Assembly (NCBI RefSeq): GCF_001942495.1
Contig: NZ_MKZS01000001.1
Location: 4,569,937 to 4,633,936 of the forward strand
Source of the DNA: Moorena bouillonii PNG
GTDB lineage: Bacteria > Cyanobacteriota > Cyanobacteriia > Cyanobacteriales > Coleofasciculaceae
DNA length: 64,000 nt
Direction of reading: 5' to 3'
Position numbers and translations under genes: made by a program. Positions 1 to 9,771 of the stretch are shown here, in pieces (position 1 is the stretch's first letter; every line of letters starts with the position of its first letter). Below the pieces are notes generated by a model. That model searched no databases. It was not told the DNA's origin and was given only the letters and a program-made list of their open reading frames with translations.

Positions 1-451
1 CATCACAATACCTGAATCATTTTACTTCAGTATAGCAGTTTGCAGACACGCCCTAGTCCCATTAACTGCTTATCTATCCTTACTTTTCCCTTGAATAGCA
101 AAATCAGAGTAGTTAGGAACACATAGATATGGCAAGGCAAACCCAACACTGGATTAGGTGGGTTTTTAGGAGCTTAGTTTCAATATAGGTCAGATGGATC
201 ACACACTAGCCAAGATCATCAATACATCCCAATACGTATCATTTGATATCTTTGATACCGCAATTATACGCAATGTTTTAGAGCAAAGTGATGTCTTTAC
301 ACTGGTTCAAAAGCAATATGATTATTGTCATTCCGAGTTATTACCAAATTATCCTAAGCTTAGACAAAAAGCATAAAAAAAATCTAGGGACAAACTCTGG
401 AGACGAGAACAGGTCTCAGAGGTTGTCTGAGAAGTATCATTTGCTACATCC

Positions 452-548
452 AAGCCCCCTAAATCCCCCGAGCGAGCAATCCCTCGCTCGGGGGACTTTT
501 AGAAGCAAATTGACTCTTCCCCCAAATTTGGGGGGCTAGGGGGGCAAA
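452..548. repeat. Palindromic intergenic-type repeat inside pseudogene
   Basis: Two hairpins lie side by side. CCCCCGAGCGA (465-475) pairs with TCGCTCGGGGG (484-494). CCCCC-AAATTT-GGGGG lies at 519-534. The C/G-rich flanks (AAGCCCCCTAAATCCCCC and GGGGGGCTAGGGGGGC) resemble the many AGGGGGATTT repeats elsewhere in the window. The element interrupts the HAD-like pseudogene, so it was probably inserted. Confidence 0.55.
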
Positions 549-2204
549 ATTCAGTATCAAAAAACTTTTCATATATCCTCTCAGAAGTTACCTTGGATAC
601 CATATTTGAGTGTTTGGTAGAAGATTTTGGACTTAATGACCAAAGCGCACAAATACTAAAAAAATTGAAATACAAACCGAAGGGGATGTTTGCAGACGTA
701 ATGAATTTATTTTTTCGGTCTATAACTATTGCCGAAAAATTTATAAACAGATTATTTTTATCTAAGATATGTATCTCCCCCTATCGGTGATCAATAAAAT
801 TATTCATTCGGCAGGCTATGATGATAGTGAAAAGCTATTTTTATCCTCTACTATAGGCAAAACTAAATTTAGAGGAGATATTTATGGATATGTTGTTGAA
901 AAGCTAGGATGTAACCCAGAATATATCCTTCACATTGGTGATAATTATCAGTCTGATATTTTAAATGCCAAAGCCAATGGCTTAGTATTTTTTTTAATAA
1001 AAAAAAATACATATAGCTATCAAAAATTATTGGTTCCAAAAGGAAAAGTTTCATCAGCTTGTTAACAAAAACAATCTCTTGACAGTTCATTTTATCTAGC
1101 AACCATTATCAATCAGTATTATTGTGATACTCAGGATAATCAAACTAGTTACGAAGAGTAATTTTGGTATAACTTCGGGTTTAAGAATGTTGGAATCCTT
1201 TTTTTTAGTTTCATGAATTGGTTGCTAGATGCAACCACTAAAGATGGCATAGACAAAATTTTATTCTTATCCCGTGATGGTTATATCATGCATAAGGTTT
1301 ATTACCTGCTAGCCGGATATAGAGATAATAGTCCAAGGGCAGAATATATGTATGCCTCAAGAGGAGCTCTCAATATTCCTAGCATCTTTGAATTAAACGA
1401 TGTAGCGATGGATTTTTTAGCGAGTGGAACGGGTATCTTAACAGTTTCACAGTTTTTAGAGCGAATTGATATTGACCCTAAGCAATATCAGCAATAAATT
1501 CAAATGGCTGGTTTTTTAGATAGTCATCAAAAGGTTAAAACTAAAGAATATTCTATCCTATTTAATAATTTATATGAAGTCTTAAATAGTGAGATTAGAC
1601 AGTTATAAAAATCTGAATTATTTTTTTAAAATTACATAAAACTTATTTTTATTTCAATGATCAATAAATAGCCATAGTAGATATATTAGGGAATGGAACC
1701 ATGCAATATTATCTATCTACATTGCTTAAAAATTTTAGAAAAGATATAGAAATCAACGGATACTATTGTGAAACACTTAAGCAGGCGGCAAAAAATCATA
1801 AACAAAGAATTGATTGTCTAGTTATCTAATTGATTTAGGCAAGCCGAAATATTACAAAAATCTAGTAAAGCTATGCTTGCCATTGTTGGAGTTTATCCAT
1901 GCCGCTCCCCATGGCAGTGTTAATAAGTATGCTTGTATAGGACAAGAGGTTAAGCCATTGCTTGATGAACATGACCTCAGCTTACAGGATAGAATAAAAG
2001 CCCTACTTATCCAAAAGGGTGCTTTATAATTCATTAGTCAATACCAGAAATTTCTCCAAAACTATCCCTTCATTAAGCCCCTCAAAAAAATTGCCACTCA
2101 ACCTTTGTATAGAGTTATCAAAAATCCCACTCTTTATGAAGCCGAAAAACTGGGAGATATTGAGCATTCTGAAAGTTTTGGAAATATTAACGATAAACGG
2201 TATA

Positions 2205-2364
2205 TAGCGTTTATCATAGCTATGAGGTACACATTATTTTTTCCCTCTTCCCTCTTCCCTCTTCCCTCTTCCCTCTTCCCTCTTCATTCTTCCCTGCTCC
2301 CTGCTCCCTGCTCCCTGCTCCCTAAAAACCAGAGATTTGTACCTCATGGGTATAAGACTTGCTA
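2205..2364. mobile_element. MITE-like palindromic element, TA-flanked (copy 1)
   Basis: About 160 bp. It begins TAGCGTTTATCATAGC, with ATGAGGTACAC about 25 bases in, and ends with the imperfect reverse complement (TTTGTACCTCATGG to CTTGCTA). Direct TA dinucleotides flank it (2203-2204 and 2365-2366). The core is low-complexity (CCCTCTTCC and CCCTGCT units). Precise removal of the element plus one TA restores a continuous coding frame in the surrounding pseudogene, which is direct evidence of insertion. TA duplication is typical of IS630/Tc1-mariner-type transposition. No transposase is inside, so it would be non-autonomous. Confidence 0.7.
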
Positions 2365-2661
2365 TATTGCTAAACCTCCCACTGATATCCCTCTACTAGT
2401 ATTGAGTGAGATTTTAGAAATTATTCAGTTCATTCAAATCATCCTATTGGCGTAGGGGCTATATAAAGAGGCTGTTAGCTAATATTTCTTCCTAAAAGGA
2501 ATTACGAATTTTAGTTGGTTTCGCCCCCCTAACTACCCAAATATGGGTAGTAATGCTAATCAGTCCCTGAAACTGGTTATTTTTTAAAAAAAAATTGCCA
2601 ATCATAGGATTTATAATCAGCATAAAGTTTTCAGTTCACATATCATCAGGAGGATATAACC

Positions 2662-3587
2662 TTGAAACCCTTAGTTAGTGTCGTAATACCTACCTATCGC
2701 AGACCAAAATTAGTTAAACGAGCTGTTGCGCTCTAGCTCAAACCCTTAGTCAAATTGAAGTCATTGTTGTTATAGATGGTCCGAATGAAGCTACTTGTGC
2801 CTCACTTGCAGAAGTGGATGACTCCAGGCTAAGAGTGATTGAACTGCCCACCAATCAAGGTTGCACCGCCGCTCGTAGGGTGGGGGTTGCTGCGGCTCAA
2901 GCCCCATGGATTGCTCATCTAGATGATGATGACGAATGGATGCCCCAAAAACTAGAACTGCAACTGGAAGCTGCTAATTGTTCCCAATACAAATACCCCA
3001 TTGTCAGCTGTTACCTAATTGCTCGGACTCCCCAAGACGATTCGATTTGGCCGAGAATAATTCCCTCTAAATTAGAACCAATGAGTTAATATCTATTTGT
3101 TCGCAATACCTTATTCCAGGGAGAAGCAGTAATTCAAGGTTCAACTATTTTTACATCCAAAGAGTTATTGCAAAAAATCCCCCCCAGGAGAAGCGGTGAG
3201 GTTCACGAAGATTGGGACTGGCTGTTACGGGCCACTACTTTGGAAGAGGTAGGAATTGAGTTTGTGACTGAACCATTGTCAGTGTGGTATTTAGGATAAA
3301 ACCGTCCTAGTATTAGTAGCACTACTAAATGGCGGAATTCATTAAACTGGATTCAAAAAGTACAAGACTTAGTCACACCCCGTGCTTACGCATCCTTTAT
3401 CTTGACAGAGGTAAGTTCAAGAGCCGCCTTTGCTGGTGAGTGGAACGCATTTTTTCCCCTTCTCTGGTAAGCCATTCGCCATGGCAAACCCCTACCTATG
3501 GATATAGGTTTGTGGCTACTCTCTCCCAATACTCGACGCTGGTTGCGAAATTTACTGACTAAGAATCCTCAGCCATTAACAACTTGA
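2662..3587 (+). pseudogene. Family 2 glycosyltransferase, inactivated
   Basis: A TTG start at 2662 follows the strong ribosome binding site CAGGAGG at 2648-2654. The start reads LVSVVIPTYRRPKLVKRA, a GT-A fold beginning. After a frameshift near 2735-2745 it continues VIVVIDGPNEAT, then WIAHLDDDDEWMPQKLE (the DxD-like nucleotide-sugar site) and HEDWDWLLRA. Three in-frame TAA stops follow at 3087-3089, 3297-3299 and 3468-3470, yet similarity to a normal GT2 protein continues through them to the TGA at 3585-3587. One frameshift and three stops make function very unlikely. Its original job would have been sugar transfer in surface polysaccharide synthesis. Confidence 0.75.
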
Positions 3588-3816
3588 GCAAAAAATCAGG
3601 TCATATCAAGTCCGCTTTTGTTGTTTGTCATTTGTAGTGTTCATAATCGAAGGTTGTTTTGGGTAATCGGTAACAGAAATAGGCAAGGGGTAATCGGTAA
3701 TGGTACAGGAGTAATCGCAATTGCCAATTACCCATTACCTCTTACCTATTACCCACGCCTTACAATAACGATGCTACCGGAGTGGATCTAAAAAATTAAT
3801 ATAGGAATCTACCCTG
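3588..3816. repeat. Intergenic repeats downstream of rpsU
   Basis: No gene is seen. At about 3660-3760 the unit GGTAATCGGTAA and its reverse complement forms (TTACCCATTACC, TTACCTATTACCC) form a large imperfect inverted repeat of the simple-repeat class that is scattered across the window. Confidence 0.5.
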
Positions 3817-4017
3817 CTAGAACCGTCTTCTACGGTTTCGGAGTCTTCGACGTTCCCGATGTCTCGCAATTTCTTTACGTTTGCGTTTTTGTGCAAATGT
3901 CTCAAAATGACGATTCTTTTTCATATCAGCAAAGATGCCAGCTTGGGAGACTTTTCGCTTAAATCGACGTAGGGCTGATTCTAAGTGCTCATTTTCACCA
4001 ACCACCACTTGGGTCAT
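3817..4017 (-). CDS. rpsU: 30S ribosomal protein S21
   Basis: A 66-residue basic protein, of normal length for S21, a small-subunit protein that helps translation initiation. It starts [20 protein letters not shown] and carries the family pattern [15 protein letters not shown] with the basic tail [23 protein letters not shown] compressed into its last third. The ATG at 4017 is preceded by AGGAGG on the coding strand. It lies downstream of an RRM RNA-binding protein gene on the same strand, about 820 bp away. A paired rbp-rpsU layout is known in other cyanobacteria, where it is cold-related. Identity is secure; co-transcription here is only inferred. Confidence 0.95.
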   Translation of the reverse strand: MTQVVVGENEHLESALRRFKRKVSQAGIFADMKKNRHFETFAQKRKRKEIARHRERRRLRNRRRRF

Positions 4018-4837
4018 TCAATGTCCTCCTGTTTTGATCGCTTCCGTGGTCGAATAACAAGTCATCATTCATCCCATAAGAACAGGACAGGGCAAACCTC
4101 TGATTGACTGACAAAACTCCTACAACTGACGGAAGGTGTTGGCATCCGGCCAGTTTTTAAAACGAATGGCTCATATCTCAAGTCCGTTAAAAATCATAAT
4201 ATTGCACCTGGATAGCCTGCACTCGTCTATGGCAAGGAAATCCGAATTTAGCCTGCCAAAAGCAAGCTCTCAAATCCTTATTTTTTCCTTACTCCTTGTC
4301 AAGGGAACTGTGATGGTTTATTTCCACGCTTCAGCCTGCAGAGTTTGCTACAATATATCGCTTAAAACTGACTTTAGCTATGAGCCGTGGAATTAATGGC
4401 TTTGCTTAATAATGGAATGATTTGAAGAGTTTTTTGGAATGGGCATCTTGCCCCTTCTCAATATTTTCGGGCAGCCAGGATGCCGACCCCACTCATATTC
4501 ATTCCTTGATTCAGCAATACCGAATTAATGATATTTTTGGTTAACTCACACACTACAACTAGTGTGATTCTCGATCTGAACACTACCTATGTGGGTTTTC
4601 CTACTCTAGGTCTTAAAAGTCCATACTTGTCTGAATCAAAGAGTTTAAGATGCCTTCAATCCACTTATAGACAGCAATCCTAAGCACACTAGTATCTTTC
4701 AACTATAGTTCGGGTTTGCTTTACCCTACCAGGATTACTCCCTAAATTCTGACGCGCAGCGTAGAACTTGACAGGGGTAAAACCCCTGCCCTGTCCTCAG
4801 ACCAGAGAATTGGGTTTTGATTTAGATCAAAGCGAGC
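4018..4837. other. Gap between rpsU and RRM gene
   Basis: No convincing gene is seen. An 86-codon open frame at 4136-4396 (+) has no recognisable motif and runs against the flanking genes, so I do not call it. The stretch could carry the leader of rpsU. Confidence 0.4.
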
Positions 4838-5143
4838 TTAGTAGCGACGAGCACCGAAGTTATCACCTCTGCCGCGATTGCCCCCAAATGAGTTTCTTTT
4901 TTCCCGAGGCTTGGCTTTATTGACTTTGAGCTCGCGCCCCATCCATTCAGCTCGATCAAGCTCTTCAATGGCCTTTGCTTCTTCCTCCTCTGTGTTCATT
5001 TCCACAAAAGCAAAGCCCCTTAAGCGACCTGTTTCGCGATCGGTGGGCATGTGAATTCGCTTGATTTGGCCATATTCTTCAAACACAGATTTCAGATCCT
5101 CTTCTGTCACCTCACGTGCAAGGTTACCAACGTAGACAGACAT
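4838..5143 (-). CDS. RRM RNA-binding protein (cyanobacterial Rbp family)
   Basis: 101 residues: a single RNA recognition motif (about residues 2-78) plus a short Gly/Arg-rich tail (NSFGGNRGRGDNFGARRY). RNP2 is seen as VYVGNL at residues 3-8 and RNP1 as RLRGFAFVEM at about residues 40-50, with the aromatic residues present. Rbp proteins bind RNA and are often cold-induced in cyanobacteria, and some take part in mRNA localisation at thylakoids. The ATG at 5143 is preceded by GGAGA on the coding strand, and the 5' leader is AT-rich. rpsU follows on the same strand. The subfamily (A, D, F and so on) cannot be set by eye. Confidence 0.92.
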   Translation of the reverse strand: MSVYVGNLAREVTEEDLKSVFEEYGQIKRIHMPTDRETGRLRGFAFVEMNTEEEEAKAIEELDRAEWMGRELKVNKAKPREKRNSFGGNRGRGDNFGARRY

Positions 5144-5348
5144 ACAATATCTCCAAAATTTGATTTATGTAGAGATAGAAATTTCGGAGGCATGCTTAGC
5201 AATATGAAACAGAAGAAACCTGTCAACACTGAAAACAAAAACTGCAACCGATACCTATACTCACCTTTTATGATAACATAGACATTAAGGTGACTAACCT
5301 CCTACTTGGGTTGTGCAATTAAGTTGTGCAATTAAGCTGTTGTGCATT

Positions 5349-5633
5349 TTAATTGCATAGTTGCCAGTGTTGAAACAAATTTTCATACACACTCCTCATC
5401 TCTGGGTCCCCCCTCACCGCCTTTTCATTATAGCCGCAAATCTCGATAAACCAGGGAAGGTGACCGAATTTGGGACTGAGCTTTTGACGGACGCTATCAG
5501 CGTGTCCCTTATCAGCCCATTTGGGGATAACCCAATGCTTATCACTAGTCGAACCAAAGTTTTTATAGTTATGTAAATTTTTGTGAATTTTTATTCCATC
5601 TGCTTGGAGCAAGGATGGGTGATTTTTTAACAC
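5349..5633 (-). CDS. Hypothetical 94-residue ORF, possibly a fragment
   Basis: I do not recognise this product. The composition is protein-like (HLPWFIEICGYNEKAVRGD; DKHWVIPKWADKGHADS) with no signal peptide or membrane segment. It stands alone in a repeat-rich gap. The opposite strand also has a shorter open frame here, but with less natural composition. It may be the remnant of a longer gene. Confidence 0.25.
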   Translation of the reverse strand: MLKNHPSLLQADGIKIHKNLHNYKNFGSTSDKHWVIPKWADKGHADSVRQKLSPKFGHLPWFIEICGYNEKAVRGDPEMRSVYENLFQHWQLCN

Positions 5634-6813
5634 TACTTAATGTAGCACCGTTTATTTTTGAACAAACTTCAATTTGTATTACATTAAGTAATATATGTAA
5701 TGCTCATCCTGACTTTTCAGCATAAGTATAAATACTCAGGTTTAGCCAGGGATTTGTGATTAGCCCTTCAGGCGGCGGCGTAAGCCCCATTGCAAAATCC
5801 TCAAAATTCGTAATCTTTTAGAACTACACAATGTAGTGCATAATGTGTGTCATAAAGTCATACCAATTCTTCAAAGCTAGACTACATATGCAGATGGAGC
5901 GATGGGGCGATGGGGCGATGGGGTGATGAGGATATGAAGTTGATGTGCAGCCGTAATTTCCCAAATTGGTAAGCTAGTCTTTATTTAAATTCTATTGTTC
6001 TGATAGCAGGGGAGCAGTGGAGAGGGTTTGACGGTTTTTTTTCTGACTGAATAATATCCAATGTAAATGCGCAACAGTTTATCAAGTGATTGATGAAGGC
6101 AAAAGCTAAAAGCAATCCCAGCATTACCGACCTGATCAAGCAGGGCTGTTTCATTGTCGGACTAAAATGGATTTCTGGGGAGATAGGGAGATAGGGAGAT
6201 AGGGAGATAGGGAGATAGGGAGATTTTTGCTAATAAAAAGGTATTGTTAACCTGAAAAAAACCTTCTCTCCATTACCCCAGCTAGCTTTCACCCGATTTA
6301 ATTTACAATTTATTCATGAGCAATGTTATAGCCCTGCCCTGATCAAGGGAGGCAAGCAAAAGGCAATTTTTTAAAAAAAATCGCAAAATTATGTATTTTA
6401 TATCTATTATTTATACCGCAATTATACTGAAATTTTACTAGATTTTACTGACTTAAATAATACTATAAAAAAACGAGTTTTTTCGAAAAATATTTTCAAT
6501 AATTAATAGGATTTAATTATATAGCGTTTTCAAATGAGATGTGAAACTAGGATTGATGGGAAAAGGCAACAGGCAACAAGCAACAAACAACAGTAGAAAA
6601 AAAATGCTTGTTTTTTTTGTTTTATGAGAAATCAGGATTGGATTTCATGATCTATTTGGTTTAGCTATATATAGTCGAATTCAACGAAAATAAGTCAGTA
6701 GGATTTGACTGGGGAATGAGAGATTGAGAAATATATTTCTCACCTCATCACCCCATCACTTCATCATTTGTAGTTTGAATAAATGAAATTGATATTAGAA
6801 ATAGGAGTTTTGA
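5634..6813. repeat. AT-rich gap with simple tandem repeats
   Basis: No gene is seen. Tandem runs include GATGGGGC/GATGGGGT units at about 5898-5935 and at least five GGGAGATA 8-mers at about 6178-6225. Around 6525-6560 a half copy of the TATAGCGTTTTC...GAGATGTGAAAC palindromic family occurs. The 6370-6540 segment is very AT-rich and may hold the promoter of the following locus. Confidence 0.5.
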
Positions 6814-7777
6814 ATGATTACTTCAGCAAAAGTCAGTGTTGTCGTTCCTGCTTATAACGTTCGCTCTTACATTTGGGAAGCGCTAGTCTCTCTTGAGCGT
6901 CAGTCTTATCGAGAATTTGAAGTCCTGATTGTTGACGACGGCTCTACTGATGATACCGCTGAACTCGTTAAACCGTTTTGTCGGCGGGATTCACGCTTTC
7001 AGTTATTGCAGAAGTCCAATGGAGGACTCTCATCGGCTCGTAACTATGGCATCCGTCATGCTCGTGCTAGCTACATCGCTCTACTTGATGCAGATGATGT
7101 CTACAAGCCGGACAAACTAGCTAAGCATGTGGCTGTACTGGATCGGGAACCAGAAGTAGGGGTTGTCTACAGTGCTTCACAAGCAATCCGTGATGATGGA
7201 AGTCCCACGATCATGCGTCTGAGTGGTAAGCCAGTTATGTCTGACCCACTCAAGCGCCCTACTGTACAAGAATTTCATTGGTCATGGTTCTAATGGTGTA
7301 TTCCGAAGCTGTCTAGTGGATGAAGTCGGGGAATTTGACGAAGGGTTACGCAGTTCAGAAGATATAGATTTCTGGTTAAGAATTGCCGCTACGGGACGCT
7401 GGCGTTTTCATCGGGAGCCACAAATCCTGTGTTGCTACCGAGTTCGTCCTTTTGGACTTTCTTTTAACATAGCACAAATGCAGCATTCTCATGAACAGGT
7501 AATTAAATCAGCTTATGAACGGTCTCCAGAATTGGTAGAGAAAGTATTGCCGACGGCTTACGCTTATATGTATCGCTACCTAGCTCGATTATCTTTAACT
7601 GCTGGTGATGCAGCTAAAGCTGTTCACTTTATCAACCAAGCGTTAGCTGCCAATAGTTCAATCTTCTATCGCGATCCGCGATCGCTTCTGACGCTCGTAG
7701 CTGTAAGTCTGGCACCACTAGCCAAGCTGGTGATTAAGGGATCACTTGGCTCCGCAGAATACACAGCAAACAACTAA
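6814..7777 (+). pseudogene. Family 2 glycosyltransferase, frameshifted
   Basis: A GT2 enzyme that would add a sugar to the growing EPS unit at the membrane. The first part (6814 to about 7260) has KVSVVVPAYNVRSYIWEAL, the nucleotide-binding VLIVDDGSTDDT and the DxD motif YIALLDADDVYKPDKL. The second part (about 7262-7777), one frame over, has GHGSNGVFRSCLVDEVG and the catalytic-base region SSEDIDFWLRIA. The switch falls near 7255-7275 (DPLK to LLYKNF), where a single base change would rejoin the frames. Codon use and family similarity are good on both sides, so this is either a recent mutation or a sequencing error. The flippase remnant follows at once. Confidence 0.75.
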
Positions 7778-7846
7778 AAATTTTGTATTAGTCATGAGTC
7801 ATTGGTCATTGGCCTTTGACCTGCAAGCCTTGTACATGCAAGTCTT

Positions 7847-9313
7847 TTGTCCCTTCCAAACCTTGCTAACCTAATGAAACTCAGCTCGTTACTCACAAGT
7901 GGGTTCTGGACAACATACGGAGCCCTCGGGACACGTCTGCTGGTATTGCTAAGTAACCTGATACTAGCTAGGTTGCTGTTGCCATCTGAATTTGGGGTGA
8001 TCAGCGTTGCCTATATTTTTTGGTCTTTCCTAAATTTGTTCACCCAAGGCACCATCAACTCTTTTATTGTCTACAAGGGCATTGAAGACCAGCGTTATTT
8101 AAATACAACATACACAATTGCTATTGCCAGGGGATTGATGTTGGCAGTGGCAATGGTGGCGATATCCCCCCTAGCGGCTAACTTTTTCGGTGTACCAGAG
8201 CTGGTCTGGATTCTGGTCGTGTTCGCCTTTAATCTGCTGGTGGCTTCTATCCAGTCTGTTTATCAGGGAGTACTCACTAGACAGATGAGGTATCGGTAAA
8301 TAGCCAATGCTACCATAATCGCCTCGTTCGTGCGAGTAGTCTCTACCACTGGTTGCGCCTTTATCGGTTTGAGCTATTGGTCATTTGTGGTGGGAGATGC
8401 TGCTTTTTGGTTTATAGAGTATTGGATTAGTCGTCGTCATGTAGAACACAAATTCCGCTTACAGATTGATCCACAGGCTAGCTCAGAAGTCTTGTCGTTC
8501 TGTTTTGGTGCCACTGTTTCCAGTTTGGGATTTTATGTAAATGCCAATGGTGACAACTTTGTAATTGGTAAACTGCTGGGTAATACTAATTTGGGATACT
8601 ACAACTTTGCTTACCAATTGACCCAGACCATTAACACTGTAATGGGTGAGGTGATTAATCAGGTAGGAATGTCTTGATTCGCACAGTTAGAGAATGACGA
8701 AGAGCAGCAAAGTGTTCTAGTCACAATGGTTGAACAAATGGCTTTCCTGGGGGCTCCTCTATACGCCTTATTTTTTTTAGTGGTAGACGATCAGGTCATC
8801 TCTATGATATTTGGCCAGAAGTGGGTGCCAGCCTGCCAGGTAATTCCCTGGTTACTGGTGTTTGCTTACTTTAGGCTGATCAATAATTCACTGATTAATA
8901 TGCTTGCAGCAAAAGGCAGAACTGGGATTAACGCCAAGGTTAACCTTATGATTGCTCCCGTAGCGTTCTTGAGCTTTATCATTGGTGCTGAGCAAGCAGG
9001 AATACTTGGGGTGGGAATTGCAGTTACTTTCGTGCTAGGAATTGTTTGGACAGTTTACTGGTGGTGGGTAGCTTGCGGAGCACTAGGTTGGCCATTGATT
9101 AAGTTTTTACTACCGTGCTTTAAAGCTGCTGTGATTGTACTGCTAGCAATTGTGAGTTGTCTAGGGTTACCAACAATCCTGAAGCCCTTCCTATTTATGA
9201 GTCTCTATATCGTCTGTATGCGCCTGATCGCTGCCAAACAATTTTTAAGTTACCAGTCTCTACTAGGGAAATTGGCTAATCAGCTGACAAAGTTAGGTAA
9301 AAGTCAGTTATAA
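7847..9313 (+). pseudogene. Wzx-like polysaccharide flippase with two in-frame stops
   Basis: A multi-spanning MVF/MOP-type lipopolysaccharide flippase, which would move the lipid-linked repeat unit across the inner membrane. The likely start is the ATG at 7874; a TTG lies at 7847. All three pieces (to 8299, 8330-8677, 8726-9313) are in the same frame and are separated only by TAA at 8297-8299 and TGA at 8675-8677. The family pattern runs straight through (TRQMRYR-stop-IANATI; NQVGMS-stop-FAQLEND). Typical segments are LARLLLPSEFGVISVAYIFW and NGDNFVIGKLLGNTNLGYYN. Two nonsense changes without frameshifts suggest recent loss. Readthrough is possible but unsupported. Confidence 0.75.
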
Positions 9314-9771
9314 GCTAATAATTCAGTAAATTTACTGAAGGTTAGGTTAAGCGAATGTACTGTTTAATCGGTAATTTCTCTAATCTAAATTAAGGCATTA
9401 AATAGGCACAATGTTATTGTGGCTGCTCATATATAGCAGTTATCACTTGAGTGATGGAAAAAGTCATGGATTGTAGGGAGTAGGGAGTAGGAATCCCCTC
9501 TTCCTTAATCAGGGGGGAATAAAATTGACTGTACCTCATAAGTATGATAAACCTTATCAAACAATACTGTTATGGAAACGGCAAAACCTTGCGGTGCGAC
9601 CCGTGGCGAATTAAATTCTTAATGGGTCAAGCGCACCGGAGGGTATATCAATACAAATAAAAAAAGACAAATAACAGCCAAAACAACACTATAAACGAAC
9701 GAAGCTAGCAGATTTGAATCACTCTCATATAATGAACGTGCTCTAAAACATCAAAGTATGGACTGTTAACT
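9314..9771. repeat. Gap with a MITE-like copy
   Basis: No gene is seen. A member of the palindromic TA-flanked family starts at about 9434 (TAGCAGTTATCACTTGAG) and ends near 9555 (TGTACCTCATAAGTATGATAAA), with GGGAGTA repeats in its core. The segment 9585-9640 (GCGGTGCGACCCGTGGCGAA and onwards) recurs near 48040. Confidence 0.5.

Larger units (their letters stand above)
194..2455 (+). pseudogene. Decayed HAD-superfamily hydrolase (COG5610-like)
   Basis: Remains of a long HAD-type protein often found in surface-polysaccharide loci. The N-terminal fragment (194-376) has the HAD motif I SFDIFDTAIIRN. The piece at 769-1065 has the C-terminal HAD motif HIGDNYQSDILNAKANG. The piece at 1213-1497 has the family's second part (ILFLSRDGYIMHKVYYLL). 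Fragments at 1814-2029 and 2040-2455 give the C-terminal end. They lie in different frames with stops between them, and palindromic repeats are inserted at about 452-548 and 2205-2364. Removing the second insertion with one copy of its TA duplication restores the reading DKRY-IAKPPTDIP. COG5610 membership is recalled from the motif pattern, not searched. The gene is dead in this copy. Confidence 0.6.

Noticed and set aside
4136-4396. 86-residue gene on the plus strand
   Set aside because: No motif, unnatural composition and no start signal seen.
7255-7275. Programmed frameshift in the GT2 gene
   Set aside because: No slippery heptamer or downstream structure is evident; nearby genes are also broken, so plain mutation or sequencing error is simpler.
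8290-8680. Selenocysteine or recoded stop in the flippase
   Set aside because: One stop is TAA and the other TGA, and no recoding structure or family precedent is known.
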